64,000 bases of DNA from the NCBI RefSeq assembly GCF_900608595.1, contig NZ_UWYY01000015.1, forward strand, positions 62,001 to 126,000, given 5' to 3'. Below, in pieces: positions 16,787 through 25,607 of this stretch. Position numbers and translations under genes: made by a program. Under the pieces are notes generated by a model that worked only from the letters and a program-made list of their open reading frames with translations, was not told the origin of the DNA and did no database searches. The DNA comes from Promicromonospora panici. Its GTDB lineage: Bacteria > Actinomycetota > Actinomycetes > Actinomycetales > Cellulomonadaceae. Numbering within the stretch: position 1 is the first letter of the stretch; every line of letters starts with the position of its first letter.

Positions 16787-17871
16787 CGCCCGCACCGCCC
16801 GTCTCGGCCACGGGTCCGGCGCCCGGTCCGGCGCCCGGTCCGGCGCCCGGTTCGGCCGGCCCGCCCGACGGTGTCGTGCCGACCTACCGGGGGCCGGTTC
16901 GCGGCGCCGACCTGGGCTGGACGCTGACGCACGAGCACCTCTTCGTGCTCGCCCCGGAGCTCGATCGCGACTACCCGCACCCCGAGTGGGACGAGGACGC
17001 GGCGGTGGAGACCGCCGTCCGCGGGCTGGAGGAGCTGTACGGGCTGGGCGTGCGGACCGTCGTCGACCTGACCGTGCCGGGCCTGGGGCGGGACGTGGCC
17101 CTGGTGCGGCGGGTCGCCGAGCGGACGCCGGTCAACCTGGTGGCCGCCACCGGCTGGTACACCGACGACGTCCTGCCGCCGTACTTCCGCACCCACGGTC
17201 CCGGGCGGCTCGTGGGCGGCCCGGATCCGCTGGTCGAGATGTTCCGCGGGGACGTGACGGAGGGCATCGGCGGCACGGGCATCGGCGGCAGCGGGGTCAG
17301 GGCAGGGGTGCTCAAGGTGGTCACGGGCGCGCCCGGCCTGGCCCCCGACGTCACGCGGGTCATGGCGGCGGCCGCCCAGGTGCACCACGAGACCGGCGTG
17401 CCGATCAGCACGCACAGCGACCCCGCCCGTCGCACCGGCCTCGACCAGGCGCGATTCTTCGCGGAGCGCGGAGTGGACCCGGCGCGTGTCGTCATCGGGC
17501 ACAGCGGGGACGGCGAGGACGTCGACCACCTCCTCGCCCTGCTCGACACCGGGGTCACACTCGGGATGGACCGGTTCGGGATGGCCCACACGGGCGACGA
17601 CGAGAAGCGGATGGGCGTGGTCCTCGCGCTCCTCGCCCGGGGATACGCGGACCAGCTCGTGCTGTCCCAGGACTGCGCGTACTTCAGCCGGGTCACGCCG
17701 CCGTCGTGGCGCCGCGAGCACACGCCGTCCTGGACGCACGACCACCTCAGCAGGAGGATCGTCCCGCGGCTCGTCGAGGCGGGCGCCGACCCGCGCGACA
17801 TCGAGCGGATGATGGTGGACAACCCGCGCCGCCTCCTGGCCGGCCCTTCAGCGGGCGGGGTCGGCACATGA
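16783..17871 (+). CDS. Phosphotriesterase-family metal hydrolase (lactonase/esterase-like)
   Basis: 362 residues from GTG 16783, overlapping the dctP stop (GTGA). The N-terminus is low-complexity Gly-Ala-Pro repeats. The catalytic domain has all binuclear metal motifs: LTHEHLF (His-x-His), GVLKVVTG with the bridging Lys, ISTHSDP, VIGHSGD and LSQDCAYF with the catalytic Asp. Homologues include phosphotriesterases and acyl-homoserine or other lactonases. In this operon it more likely opens a lactone or ester of the imported acid, for instance a quinate/shikimate ester; that role is inference. Confidence 0.9.
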   Translation: MTPAPPVSATGPAPGPAPGPAPGSAGPPDGVVPTYRGPVRGADLGWTLTHEHLFVLAPELDRDYPHPEWDEDAAVETAVRGLEELYGLGVRTVVDLTVPGLGRDVALVRRVAERTPVNLVAATGWYTDDVLPPYFRTHGPGRLVGGPDPLVEMFRGDVTEGIGGTGIGGSGVRAGVLKVVTGAPGLAPDVTRVMAAAAQVHHETGVPISTHSDPARRTGLDQARFFAERGVDPARVVIGHSGDGEDVDHLLALLDTGVTLGMDRFGMAHTGDDEKRMGVVLALLARGYADQLVLSQDCAYFSRVTPPSWRREHTPSWTHDHLSRRIVPRLVEAGADPRDIERMMVDNPRRLLAGPSAGGVGT

Positions 17872-18761
17872 GCGACCGGTACCGGGTGGCCCTGCTCGGC
17901 AACGGCATCGGGCAGTCGCTGTCGCCCGCGCTGCACATGCGGGAGGCGCGGCACCTCGGCCTGGACTACGAGTACCGGACGGTCGACCTCATCGACCGCC
18001 CGGACGTGGACCTGGGCGCGGAGCTGCGCCGCCTGGAGGACGCCGGCTTCGACGCCGCCAACGTGACCTACCCCTTCAAGCAGTCGGTTCTGGAGCACGT
18101 GGACGGCCTGAGCCCGACCGTCCGCCGGCTCGGCTCCGCCAACCTGGTGCTGCTCAGGGACGGCCACCGCACCGCGCACAACACCGACTGCACGGGGTTC
18201 CGTGCCGCGCTGGAGGACTTCCTCGCCGGGCGACTACCTCGCCAGGCGACTACCTCGCCGGGTGACCACCTCGGCAGCGTGCTGCAGATCGGGGCCGGCG
18301 GGGCCGGGCTCGCCACGGCGTCGGCGTTGATCGACATGGGATTCGACCCGATCATCGTGCACGACGTCGTTCCCGAGGCGGTCGAGGCGCTGCTGCGGCG
18401 CTTCTCGAGCCCGGACCGCCTGCGGAGCAGCGGCGGCTCCCTCGACGCCTGGCTGCCGCAGGTCGACGGCGTCGTCCACGTCACCCCCGTCGGCATGGCC
18501 GAGCACCCGGGCGTCGCGTTCGACGTCGGCCGCCTCGGCCCGGACGCCTGGGTCGCCGAGGTCGTCTACCGGCCGCTGGAGACCGAGCTGGTGCGCCGCG
18601 CCCGCGCGCGCGGCCTGGCCACGCTCGACGGCGGCGGGATGGCCGTGGGCCAGGCCGTCGAGAGCTTGCGCCTGATCACCGGCCTCGAACCCGACGTCGC
18701 CCGGATGCACGCGCACTTCAACCAGCTCGTCACCGGCGGGCCCACCACAGGAGAGGGCTGA
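17868..18761 (+). CDS. Shikimate/quinate dehydrogenase (AroE-like, catabolic)
   Basis: 297 residues, ATG 17868 overlapping the previous stop. N-terminal substrate domain with GNGIGQSLSPALH (Ser-x-Ser binds the carboxylate), NVTYPFKQSV with the catalytic Lys and HNTDCTGF with the Asp. Rossmann domain with QIGAGGAGLATASAL, then VVHVTPVGMAEHPG and GGGMAVGQAVE. The residue after the second strand is Asp (VHDV), which favours NAD+ over NADP+, as in catabolic enzymes. It should oxidise shikimate (or quinate) to the 3-dehydro acid for the next enzyme. Confidence 0.9.
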   Translation: MSDRYRVALLGNGIGQSLSPALHMREARHLGLDYEYRTVDLIDRPDVDLGAELRRLEDAGFDAANVTYPFKQSVLEHVDGLSPTVRRLGSANLVLLRDGHRTAHNTDCTGFRAALEDFLAGRLPRQATTSPGDHLGSVLQIGAGGAGLATASALIDMGFDPIIVHDVVPEAVEALLRRFSSPDRLRSSGGSLDAWLPQVDGVVHVTPVGMAEHPGVAFDVGRLGPDAWVAEVVYRPLETELVRRARARGLATLDGGGMAVGQAVESLRLITGLEPDVARMHAHFNQLVTGGPTTGEG

Positions 18762-18762
18762 G

Positions 18763-20643
18763 ATGCGCAAGTCGATAGCGACCGTCTGCCTCAGCGGCAG
18801 CCTGGAGGACAAGCTCTACGCCTGCGCCGACGCCGGGTTCGACGGCGTCGAGATCTTCGAGCCCGACCTCGTCGTCAACGACCGCAGCCCCGAGGAGATC
18901 CGGGCGCTCGCGGACCGGATCGGCCTGCGCCTCGACCTCTACCAGCCGTTCCGCGACTTCGAGGGGGTCACCCCCGACCTGCTCGAGGAGAACCTACGGC
19001 GGGCGCGGGCGCGGTTCGAGACCATGCGCCGCCTCGGCATCGACACGGTTCTGGTCTGCAGCAACGTGGCCACCGCGACGGTCGGCTCCGATCAGGTCGC
19101 GGCCGAGCAGCTGCGGCGCCTGGGCGACCTCGCGGCGACCTACGGGGTGCGGGTGGCGTACGAGGCGCTGGCCTGGGGCCGGTTCGTGGACGACTACCGG
19201 CGCTCCTGGCGCATCGCGCAGCTGGCCGACCACGAGGCGGTCGGCGTCTGCCTCGACAGCTTCCACATCCTCTCGCGCGGCCACGACCCGGCGGCGATCG
19301 AGGACATCCCGGGCGAGAAGATCTTCTTCGTCCAGCTCGCCGACGCGCCCGACCTCACCATGGACGTGCTCTCGTGGAGCCGGCACCACCGCCTCTTCCC
19401 CGGCGAGGGCGTGTGGGACCTCGGCCGCTTCGTGACCCACCTGACCGCAGCGGGCTACCCGGGCCCGCTGTCTCTGGAGGTGTTCAACGACGTCTTCCGG
19501 CAGACCGACACCCGGCGGACCGCCGAGCACGCCCTGCGCTCCCTGGTCTGGCTGGAGGACCGGGCGGGCCGCCTGCTGGACGACGCAGGCGGCGCGGGGG
19601 AGGACGACGCCGGCCGGGCGAGCCTCGACCGGATCGCCGACGTCGACGTGCCGACCGGCTACGACTACGTGGAGATCAAGGCCGAGGACACGAGCGAGGT
19701 CGAAGTGCTGCTCGACCAGCTCGGCCTGAGCCTCCGGGGCCAGCACCGCACCAAGCCGGTGCGCCTCTGGGCGTCGGGCGAGGCGCGGATAGTCCTCAAC
19801 GAGCAGCACGCGCGCGACCTGGAACCGCACCTGGCCGGCATCGGCCTGGCGGTGGCGGACGCCGCGACGGCGAGCGAGCGGGCCCGCGCCCTGGCGGTGC
19901 GGCCGGCTCCCCGCAGGACCCAGGCGGGCGAGCTCGACCTGGCCGGGTTCGTAGCACCCAGCGGGCTCGAAGTGTTCCTCAACGACCAACGCGTCAGGAG
20001 CAGCGACGGGACCGCGGCCGGCGACGAGCCCGCCTGGGCCGCGGAGTTCGACCGCGGCCGGCCCGGCAGCGCCCGGGAGATCATCGGCATCGACCACGTC
20101 AACGTGTCCCACGGCTGGGACGCCCACGACGAGGCGGTGCTCTTCTACACCAGCGTGCTGGGCCTGGAGAAGCCGACCGTGACCGAGGCCGCCGGGCCGC
20201 AGGGCCTGGTCCGCAGCCAGGTGATGCGCACGGCCAGCGGCGCGGTCCGCATCTCGCTGAACGTCGCGCCCGTCGGGGTGTCGCATCCTGAGCACATCGC
20301 CCTGGCCTGCACCGACGTCGTCGCGGTCGCCCGCCGGGCGCGGGAGCGAGGGCTGGCGCCGGTACCCGTGCCGGACAACTACTACGACGACCTGCGCGCC
20401 CGGTTCGGGCTGGACGACGCGACGCTGAAGGTGCTGCGGGAGTACCAGCTCATGTACGACCGCTCCGAGACCGGCGAGTTCTGGCACTTCTACACTCCGC
20501 GTATCGGCCGCGTCTGCTTCGAGGTGGTCCAGCGGATCGGCGGGTACGACGTCTACGCGACCGACAACACCCCCGTCCTCCTGGCGGCCCAGGACCGGCT
20601 CGACCGAAGGACGACGTCGAACGGGAGGCCCGGAACACGATGA
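18763..20643 (+). CDS. quiC: Fused 3-dehydroshikimate dehydratase / HPPD-like protein (QuiC type)
   Basis: 626 residues; ATG 18763 lies one base after the preceding stop, with GGAGAGG upstream. Residues 1-270 are a xylose-isomerase-like TIM barrel (CADAGFDGVEIFEPD, VAYEALAWGRFVDDYR, VGVCLDSFHILSRG, LFPGEGVWD) matching 3-dehydroshikimate dehydratase. Residues 290-620 contain two VOC/HPPD-type modules, the second with IDHVNVSHGWDAHDEAVLFY, SHPEHIALA and FEVVQRIGGYD metal positions. This two-part arrangement is known from bacterial QuiC1. Product: protocatechuate. No ring-cleavage genes lie in this window. Confidence 0.9.
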   Translation: MRKSIATVCLSGSLEDKLYACADAGFDGVEIFEPDLVVNDRSPEEIRALADRIGLRLDLYQPFRDFEGVTPDLLEENLRRARARFETMRRLGIDTVLVCSNVATATVGSDQVAAEQLRRLGDLAATYGVRVAYEALAWGRFVDDYRRSWRIAQLADHEAVGVCLDSFHILSRGHDPAAIEDIPGEKIFFVQLADAPDLTMDVLSWSRHHRLFPGEGVWDLGRFVTHLTAAGYPGPLSLEVFNDVFRQTDTRRTAEHALRSLVWLEDRAGRLLDDAGGAGEDDAGRASLDRIADVDVPTGYDYVEIKAEDTSEVEVLLDQLGLSLRGQHRTKPVRLWASGEARIVLNEQHARDLEPHLAGIGLAVADAATASERARALAVRPAPRRTQAGELDLAGFVAPSGLEVFLNDQRVRSSDGTAAGDEPAWAAEFDRGRPGSAREIIGIDHVNVSHGWDAHDEAVLFYTSVLGLEKPTVTEAAGPQGLVRSQVMRTASGAVRISLNVAPVGVSHPEHIALACTDVVAVARRARERGLAPVPVPDNYYDDLRARFGLDDATLKVLREYQLMYDRSETGEFWHFYTPRIGRVCFEVVQRIGGYDVYATDNTPVLLAAQDRLDRRTTSNGRPGTR

Positions 20644-20657
20644 CCACGCCTGGCGCT

Positions 20658-20720
20658 CGTTGAGTGCTGGATATTTGCCCTTCTGAACGGCCGGAAGGAG
20701 CGAATATCCAGCACTCAGCG
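20658..20720. repeat. Inverted repeat, copy 2 of a shared element
   Basis: Arms 20658-20678 (cgttgagtgctggatatttg...) and 20700-20720 pair at 19 of 21 positions; both exceptions are wobble pairs. The consensus cgctgagtgctggatatttg is shared with the element at 12620-12682. It begins 15 bases after the quiC stop. Confidence 0.88.
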
Positions 20721-20822
20721 GACTGGCGGCGCCACGCGGGGCCGATATGCACCTTCTTGGTGGTTTCGCGCGGCATACTTCCTGGCATCGCACAGCGGAC
20801 GCACAGCCGGGGGGACGTGCCC

Positions 20823-22718
20823 ATGTACAGCAGACTCGTCGTTCGTTCAGCAGCGGTCACCGGTGCGCTCGCCCTGGCGCTGACCGGCGCCATCGCATCG
20901 AGCCCGGCGATCGCGTCCAGCCCGGCGATCGCGTCCAGCCCGGCAATAGCGTCCAGCCCTGCCAACGCGTCCAGCCCCGCCGACGCAGCGCGCCCCGCTC
21001 CCGCGCAGGAGCCGCCCCGGGTGCCGACGTCGGTCGGGTACGGGGGCGCCGTCAGCTCCCTCGATCCCGTCGTCTCCGAGGTGGGCCTGACCGTGCTGCG
21101 ACGTGGCGGCAACGCAACAGACGCCGCGGTCGCCATGGCGGCGGCGATCGGCGTGACCGACCCGTACAGCGCCGGGATCGGCGGCGGCGGGTTCTTCGTG
21201 CACTACGACGCCGCGACAGGCCGTGTCGAGACGATCGACGGCCGCGAGACGGCGCCGTCGGCGATGGAGCACGACGCGTTCGTCGACCCAGCGACCGGCG
21301 AGCCGTACCCGTTCTACCCGGACCTGGTCACGAGTGGTGTGAGCGTCGGCGTCCCGGGAACGCCCGCCACGTGGGAGCGTGCGCTGGAGCGGTGGGGTAC
21401 GACGTCGCTGCGCCAGGCCCTGCGCCCGGCGACCGCCGTGGCGGAGGAGGGCTTCGTCGTCGACCAGCTGTTCCACGACCAGACCGTGGCGAACCAGGCG
21501 CGGTTCGAGGCGCTCACCCCCACGACCGAGCTGTTCCTGCCGGACGGCGCGGCGCCCGAGGTCGGGTCGGTGTTCCGCAACCCTGACCTCGCGGCGACGT
21601 ACCGGATGCTCGCCCGCGGGGGAGTGGACGCGTTCTACGAGGGGCCGCTCGCGCAGGAGATCGCGGACGCCGTGCAGGCGCCGCCGGTCGCCGATGAGAT
21701 CGAGCTCCCGGTGCCGGCCGGGTCGCTGACCGCCGAGGACCTCGCCTCGTACGAGGCCGTGGACCGGGACCCGACGGTCGTCTCGTACCGCGGGTACGAG
21801 GTCTACGGGATGGCGCCGCCGGGGTCGGGCGGGACCACCGTGGGTGAGGCGCTGAACATCCTGGAGCAGTTCGACCTGGCGTCGCTGGACGATCCTGCCG
21901 CGCTGCACCACTACATCGAGGCGAGCGCCCTGGCTTTCGCCGACCGGGCGGCCTACCTCGGCGACGGCGACTTCGTGGACGTGCCCGTGGACGGCCTGCT
22001 GGACGACACGTTCGCGCGGGAGCGGGCCTGCCTGCTCGACCCGGCGGGCGCCGCGCCCAAGCCCGTGGCGGCAGGCGATGCCAGGTCGTACGACGGCGAG
22101 TGCGGCGAGCCCGCCGTGCCGGGCGTCAGCCCCGAGGACACCGAGAGCACGTCGACCACCAACCTGACCGCGGTCGACCGGTGGGGCGACGTGGTCGAGT
22201 ACACACTGACCATCGAGCAGATCGGCGGGTCGGGGATCGTCGTGCCCGGCCGCGGGTTCCTGCTGAACAACGAGCTCACGGACTTCAGCATCCGGTACGA
22301 CGCCGACGACCCGAACCGGATCGAGGCCGGCAAGCGCCCGCGCTCGTCCATGTCGCCGACGATCGTGCTGGCCGACGGGCGGCCGGTGCTCGCGCTCGGG
22401 TCGCCGGGCGGGTCGCGGATCATTACGACGGTCCTGCAGATGCTGATCAACCGGATCGACCTGGGCATGACGATCGAGCAGGCGATCGCCGCGCCGCGCG
22501 CGACACCGCAGAACTCGGCGACCACGCCGGCGGAACAGGGGTTCGTCGACGCCTACGGCGCGGCGCTGACGGGCTACGGGCACAGGTTCGCGCCGACGCC
22601 GACGATCGGGGCGGCGACCGCGATCGAGATCGGCCCGGGCGGCCTGCTCACCGCCGTCGCGGAGCCGACGCGGCTCGGCGGCGGCTCGGCCCGCGTGGTG
22701 TGGCCGGCGGGGAGCTGA
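20823..22718 (+). CDS. ggt: Secreted gamma-glutamyltransferase
   Basis: 631 residues from ATG 20823. A signal peptide is followed directly by five copies of an AIASSP-type hexapeptide (residues about 24-53). The GGT precursor features are present: VLRRGGNATDAAVAMAAAIGV, SAGIGGGGFFVHYD, EAGKRPRSSMSPTIVL and GSPGGSRIITTVLQ. The autoprocessing site STTNLTAVD keeps the nucleophilic Thr, although the usual TTH(Y/F)S here reads TTNLT. GSGIVVPGRGFLLNNELTDF follows as expected. It acts outside the membrane on glutathione or gamma-glutamyl peptides. Alone between two unrelated clusters. Confidence 0.94.
   Translation: MYSRLVVRSAAVTGALALALTGAIASSPAIASSPAIASSPAIASSPANASSPADAARPAPAQEPPRVPTSVGYGGAVSSLDPVVSEVGLTVLRRGGNATDAAVAMAAAIGVTDPYSAGIGGGGFFVHYDAATGRVETIDGRETAPSAMEHDAFVDPATGEPYPFYPDLVTSGVSVGVPGTPATWERALERWGTTSLRQALRPATAVAEEGFVVDQLFHDQTVANQARFEALTPTTELFLPDGAAPEVGSVFRNPDLAATYRMLARGGVDAFYEGPLAQEIADAVQAPPVADEIELPVPAGSLTAEDLASYEAVDRDPTVVSYRGYEVYGMAPPGSGGTTVGEALNILEQFDLASLDDPAALHHYIEASALAFADRAAYLGDGDFVDVPVDGLLDDTFARERACLLDPAGAAPKPVAAGDARSYDGECGEPAVPGVSPEDTESTSTTNLTAVDRWGDVVEYTLTIEQIGGSGIVVPGRGFLLNNELTDFSIRYDADDPNRIEAGKRPRSSMSPTIVLADGRPVLALGSPGGSRIITTVLQMLINRIDLGMTIEQAIAAPRATPQNSATTPAEQGFVDAYGAALTGYGHRFAPTPTIGAATAIEIGPGGLLTAVAEPTRLGGGSARVVWPAGS
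20892..20981. repeat. 18-bp tandem repeat in the ggt signal region
   Basis: Five units of atcgcgtccagcccggcg with a few changes, encoding Ile-Ala-Ser-Ser-Pro-Ala repeats between signal peptide and mature enzyme. In-frame, so copy-number change would only alter linker length. Confidence 0.92.
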
Positions 22719-22900
22719 TCCGCTCGTCGCCGGGCGGTCGTTTTCCACCCACGGGATGATGCTCTGCGGGACGGTGTGTGTGACAGTCGACTTACGTCGA
22801 CCCGCGCGTGCGCCGCCCGCTACATTCTTGCGGGCGTGTTCCGCACCATCCCGCGGCGACCCGCACACCCGGCCCCAGAGCAGCCCCAGAGAAGGAGCCC

Positions 22901-24496
22901 GTGACGACACCGCCATCGTCCCGGAACGAGACCAGTCCCGTTCCGTCGGTCCAGTCCGTTCCGTACGTCCAGCCAGCTCCGTTCGTCGCGCCGGTCCAGC
23001 GCCGCGGATCGGAGGTGCGCCGACGCCGCGTCGCCTGCCCCGACGGCGTCGTCCAGACGCCGTCGATGCCGGCCCGCCGGTCACCGGCCACCGCTCTGGG
23101 GCACCGGCTCGACCTCGCCCGCGAGCGGGCCTTCGTGGGCCGCGGCGAGCAGACCGCCGCGTTCCGGACGGCAATGGCCCACGAACGGGCCTCCACCGTG
23201 CTGTTCCTGCACGGCGCGGGCGGGACCGGCAAGACGACGCTGCTGCGCCGGTTCGCGCACGAGGCCGAGGACGCCGGACGCCGGGTGGTCCGCACCGGAC
23301 GCTTCGACCCGGCGCGGTCCACGGCGCTGCTCGTCACCGAGCTCTCCCGGGTCACCGGCCCGTCGTCCGACGCCGCGCCGGCCCCGGTCCTGCTGATCGA
23401 CGACTTCGACGACTGGCGTCCGGCCGAGTCCTGGCTGCGCGAGGCATTCCTGCCCACGCTGCCGCTCGGGACGGTCGTGGTGCTGGCCGGTCGCACGCCA
23501 CCCGCGCTGGAGTGGACCACCGACCCGGGCTGGCAGGAGCTGCTGAGCGTGCACGAGCTGCGGGACCTGTCGCCCGAGGAGGCGCGCCTGCTGCTCGACC
23601 GCCGCGCGGTGCCCCGGGACGAGCAGGCCGGCCTCCTCGCGATCACCGACGGCAACCCGCTCGCGCTGCTCGTCGCGATCGACGCGCACAACGCCGGCAG
23701 GTCCGACGACGAGGTGCGGCTCGCCGTCGCGCACGTCGTCCTGCAGCGTGTCGTCGGGCCGTTGCCCACCCCCGCGCACCGCCGGGCGCTGGAGGCGTGT
23801 GCCACCAGCGAGCCGACGACGGAGGCCTCCCTCGGGGTGGCCGACAACGCCGCCGACGATGCCGCCGAGCTGTTCCAGTGGCTGCGGTCGCTGTCGTTCG
23901 TCGACCCCGGGCCGCAGGGGCTGTACCTGCGGCCCTTCGTCCGCGAGGCGGTGACGACGGAGCGGCGATGGCGTAACCCACAGGACCCCGAGCCGGGCCG
24001 CCGCTCCACCACCCGGCGGACTACCCGGCGGCGTCTCACGACCGGCGACCCGGCCCGCCGCACGGGGTCGGACCGGGACACCACCGAGGACGCGCCGCAC
24101 GCCGATCCCTCGGCGGCCGGCCCGGACGGGCTGTCCCGCGGGGCCTTCGAGAGCGAGGTCCGGGAAGCCCTGCGGTCGTGGCGGCGTCCCGACCTGCTCG
24201 CGACGAACCCGCTGACCCGCAGCCGGCTGGTCGCGCGGCACGCCGAGACCGACCCGGTCGCCGCGCTGCGCGCGGTCCTGCAGGGCGCGCTGGACGAGCT
24301 GGGCCAGGACCCCCGGGAGAGCAAGAGCCATCGCGCCCTGCTGGCCACCTACCTCGGCGGCGCCCCCACGCAGGAGGCGGCCGCCGAGCGGCTGGGGCTC
24401 CCGTTCAGTACGTACCGTCGGCACCTGGCGCAGGGCCTGGCTGTGCTGGGGAGCCTGCTGTGGTGGCAGGAGACCCGCGACGAGCAGCCCGGCTGA
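22901..24496 (+). CDS. STAND-like ATPase with C-terminal helix-turn-helix
   Basis: 531 residues from GTG 22901 with AGAAGGAG upstream. The first about 70 residues are Pro/Val-rich and disordered. An ATPase core follows: AFVGRGEQ, Walker A LHGAGGTGKTTLL (about residue 103), Walker B VLLIDDFDD, LAGRTPP, and the NPLALLVAIDAH sensor region typical of AP-ATPase/STAND proteins. An Arg/Thr-rich linker precedes a C-terminal domain ending in TQEAAAERLGLPFSTYRRHLAQGL, a DNA-binding-like helix-turn-helix. Probably a ligand-sensing transcription regulator; targets unknown. Its end overlaps the convergent acyltransferase gene by 92 bases. Confidence 0.75.
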   Translation: MTTPPSSRNETSPVPSVQSVPYVQPAPFVAPVQRRGSEVRRRRVACPDGVVQTPSMPARRSPATALGHRLDLARERAFVGRGEQTAAFRTAMAHERASTVLFLHGAGGTGKTTLLRRFAHEAEDAGRRVVRTGRFDPARSTALLVTELSRVTGPSSDAAPAPVLLIDDFDDWRPAESWLREAFLPTLPLGTVVVLAGRTPPALEWTTDPGWQELLSVHELRDLSPEEARLLLDRRAVPRDEQAGLLAITDGNPLALLVAIDAHNAGRSDDEVRLAVAHVVLQRVVGPLPTPAHRRALEACATSEPTTEASLGVADNAADDAAELFQWLRSLSFVDPGPQGLYLRPFVREAVTTERRWRNPQDPEPGRRSTTRRTTRRRLTTGDPARRTGSDRDTTEDAPHADPSAAGPDGLSRGAFESEVREALRSWRRPDLLATNPLTRSRLVARHAETDPVAALRAVLQGALDELGQDPRESKSHRALLATYLGGAPTQEAAAERLGLPFSTYRRHLAQGLAVLGSLLWWQETRDEQPG

Positions 24497-25607
24497 ACGT
24501 CGGCAGGTCGAACAGCCACGTCGCACCGGCGTTCAGCAACCAGGTGTGGAGCGTGAGGCACACCGAGACCAGCAGCGTCACGAGCACTATCGGCAGCAGC
24601 ACGGCGACCACCAGCTGCGGCCCGGTGCCCAGCTGGGAGAACGGGCCCACCAGGACCGCGGTGAGCAGGGCGAGCAGCGGCATGTGTATCACGTAGATCG
24701 GCAGGGTCTGCCGTCCGAGCCGGGCGAGCAGCGCGGCGCCCGCACGCCAGCGCTCGAGCTGGACGGCGCCGGCGATGCCGACCACCACCGCGACGATGCA
24801 GACCGCCGGCCACACGCCGTACACGTCCTGCGCGTTCAGCACCTGGACGCCGACCATGAGCCCGAGGTACAGCGCACCACCGACCAGGAAGCGGGGCAGG
24901 GTCGCGGCCTTCGCCCAGCGCTCGATCAGCGGTCGGAAACGTAGGCCGACCAGGAAGAAGAACAGGTTCTGATAGAGCTGACCGCGGTTGCCCGGCGCGG
25001 CCAGCAGGTCGGCCGAGGCGATCACCGACAGCGCCAGGGCGGGCACGAGCACCGCCCAGGTAGGCAGCCGGCGGGTCAGCTTGGCGACGACGAAGTACAG
25101 CGCCAGCGCCACCAGGTACCAGAGGTTGGTCGGGGTGATCGTGAGCTGTTCCAGCACGTCCAGGGCGCTGCGTGCGGCCAGGGTGTCGAAGTCGGGGACC
25201 ATCGACAGCACCAGCGTGTGCACCGTGAACCACACCAGGTAGAGGTAGTAGAACCGCGCGATCCGGCTGCGCGCCACCGTCGACCAGGAACGCTGCACCG
25301 CGGCGAACGCGAACATGCCGGAGATCGTGAAGAAGACCGGCATCCGCAGCGGCAGCAGCATGTCGCCGAAAGCGCCCCAGAGACCGGGCAGCGGCACCGG
25401 CAGGTGCCAGTCGATCGTCAGGTACATCTTCATGATCACGTGCCACAGCACGACGAGCAGGATGCACACGCCCTTGGCGACGTCGGCCCACTCCGCCCGG
25501 GGCTTCGCGGGTGCGGCGGACGCCGTTGCCGGCTCGGCCGGGGTCGTTACGGTCGGCTGCGCGGCGCCGGTCCGGGCCTGCGCGCTCACGAAAGGCTCTG
25601 CGCTCAC
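24405..25607 (-). CDS. Acyltransferase-3 family membrane protein
   Basis: 400 residues from GTG 25607, overlapping the ddl stop (GTGA). After an Ala/Pro-rich cytosolic start come about ten membrane segments. Acyltransferase-3 features: ADVAKGVCILLVVLWHVIMK with the essential His, MPVFFTISGMF, the RIARFYYLYLVW segment and TLPIYVIHMPLLALL near the end. Such proteins O-acylate cell-wall or exported sugars. Translational coupling to ddl ties it to peptidoglycan precursor work; VanT racemases carry the same domain fused to an alanine racemase. Confidence 0.85.
   Translation of the reverse strand: MSAEPFVSAQARTGAAQPTVTTPAEPATASAAPAKPRAEWADVAKGVCILLVVLWHVIMKMYLTIDWHLPVPLPGLWGAFGDMLLPLRMPVFFTISGMFAFAAVQRSWSTVARSRIARFYYLYLVWFTVHTLVLSMVPDFDTLAARSALDVLEQLTITPTNLWYLVALALYFVVAKLTRRLPTWAVLVPALALSVIASADLLAAPGNRGQLYQNLFFFLVGLRFRPLIERWAKAATLPRFLVGGALYLGLMVGVQVLNAQDVYGVWPAVCIVAVVVGIAGAVQLERWRAGAALLARLGRQTLPIYVIHMPLLALLTAVLVGPFSQLGTGPQLVVAVLLPIVLVTLLVSVCLTLHTWLLNAGATWLFDLPTFSRAARRGSPATTAGSPAQPGPAPGADGTY

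Noticed and set aside
14258..16795. 845-codon open frame antisense to TRAP genes
   Set aside because: Low-complexity His/Asp/Gln-rich translation with no domain; the plus strand has three clear overlapping TRAP genes.
12620..20720. Paired inverted repeats as ends of an insertion sequence or transposon
   Set aside because: No transposase or target-site duplication is visible and each end is itself a complete hairpin; kept only as a repeat family or possible cassette boundary.
20847..23174. 775-codon antisense frame over ggt
   Set aside because: Same shadow pattern; no motif, and it spans two plus-strand genes and an intergenic gap.
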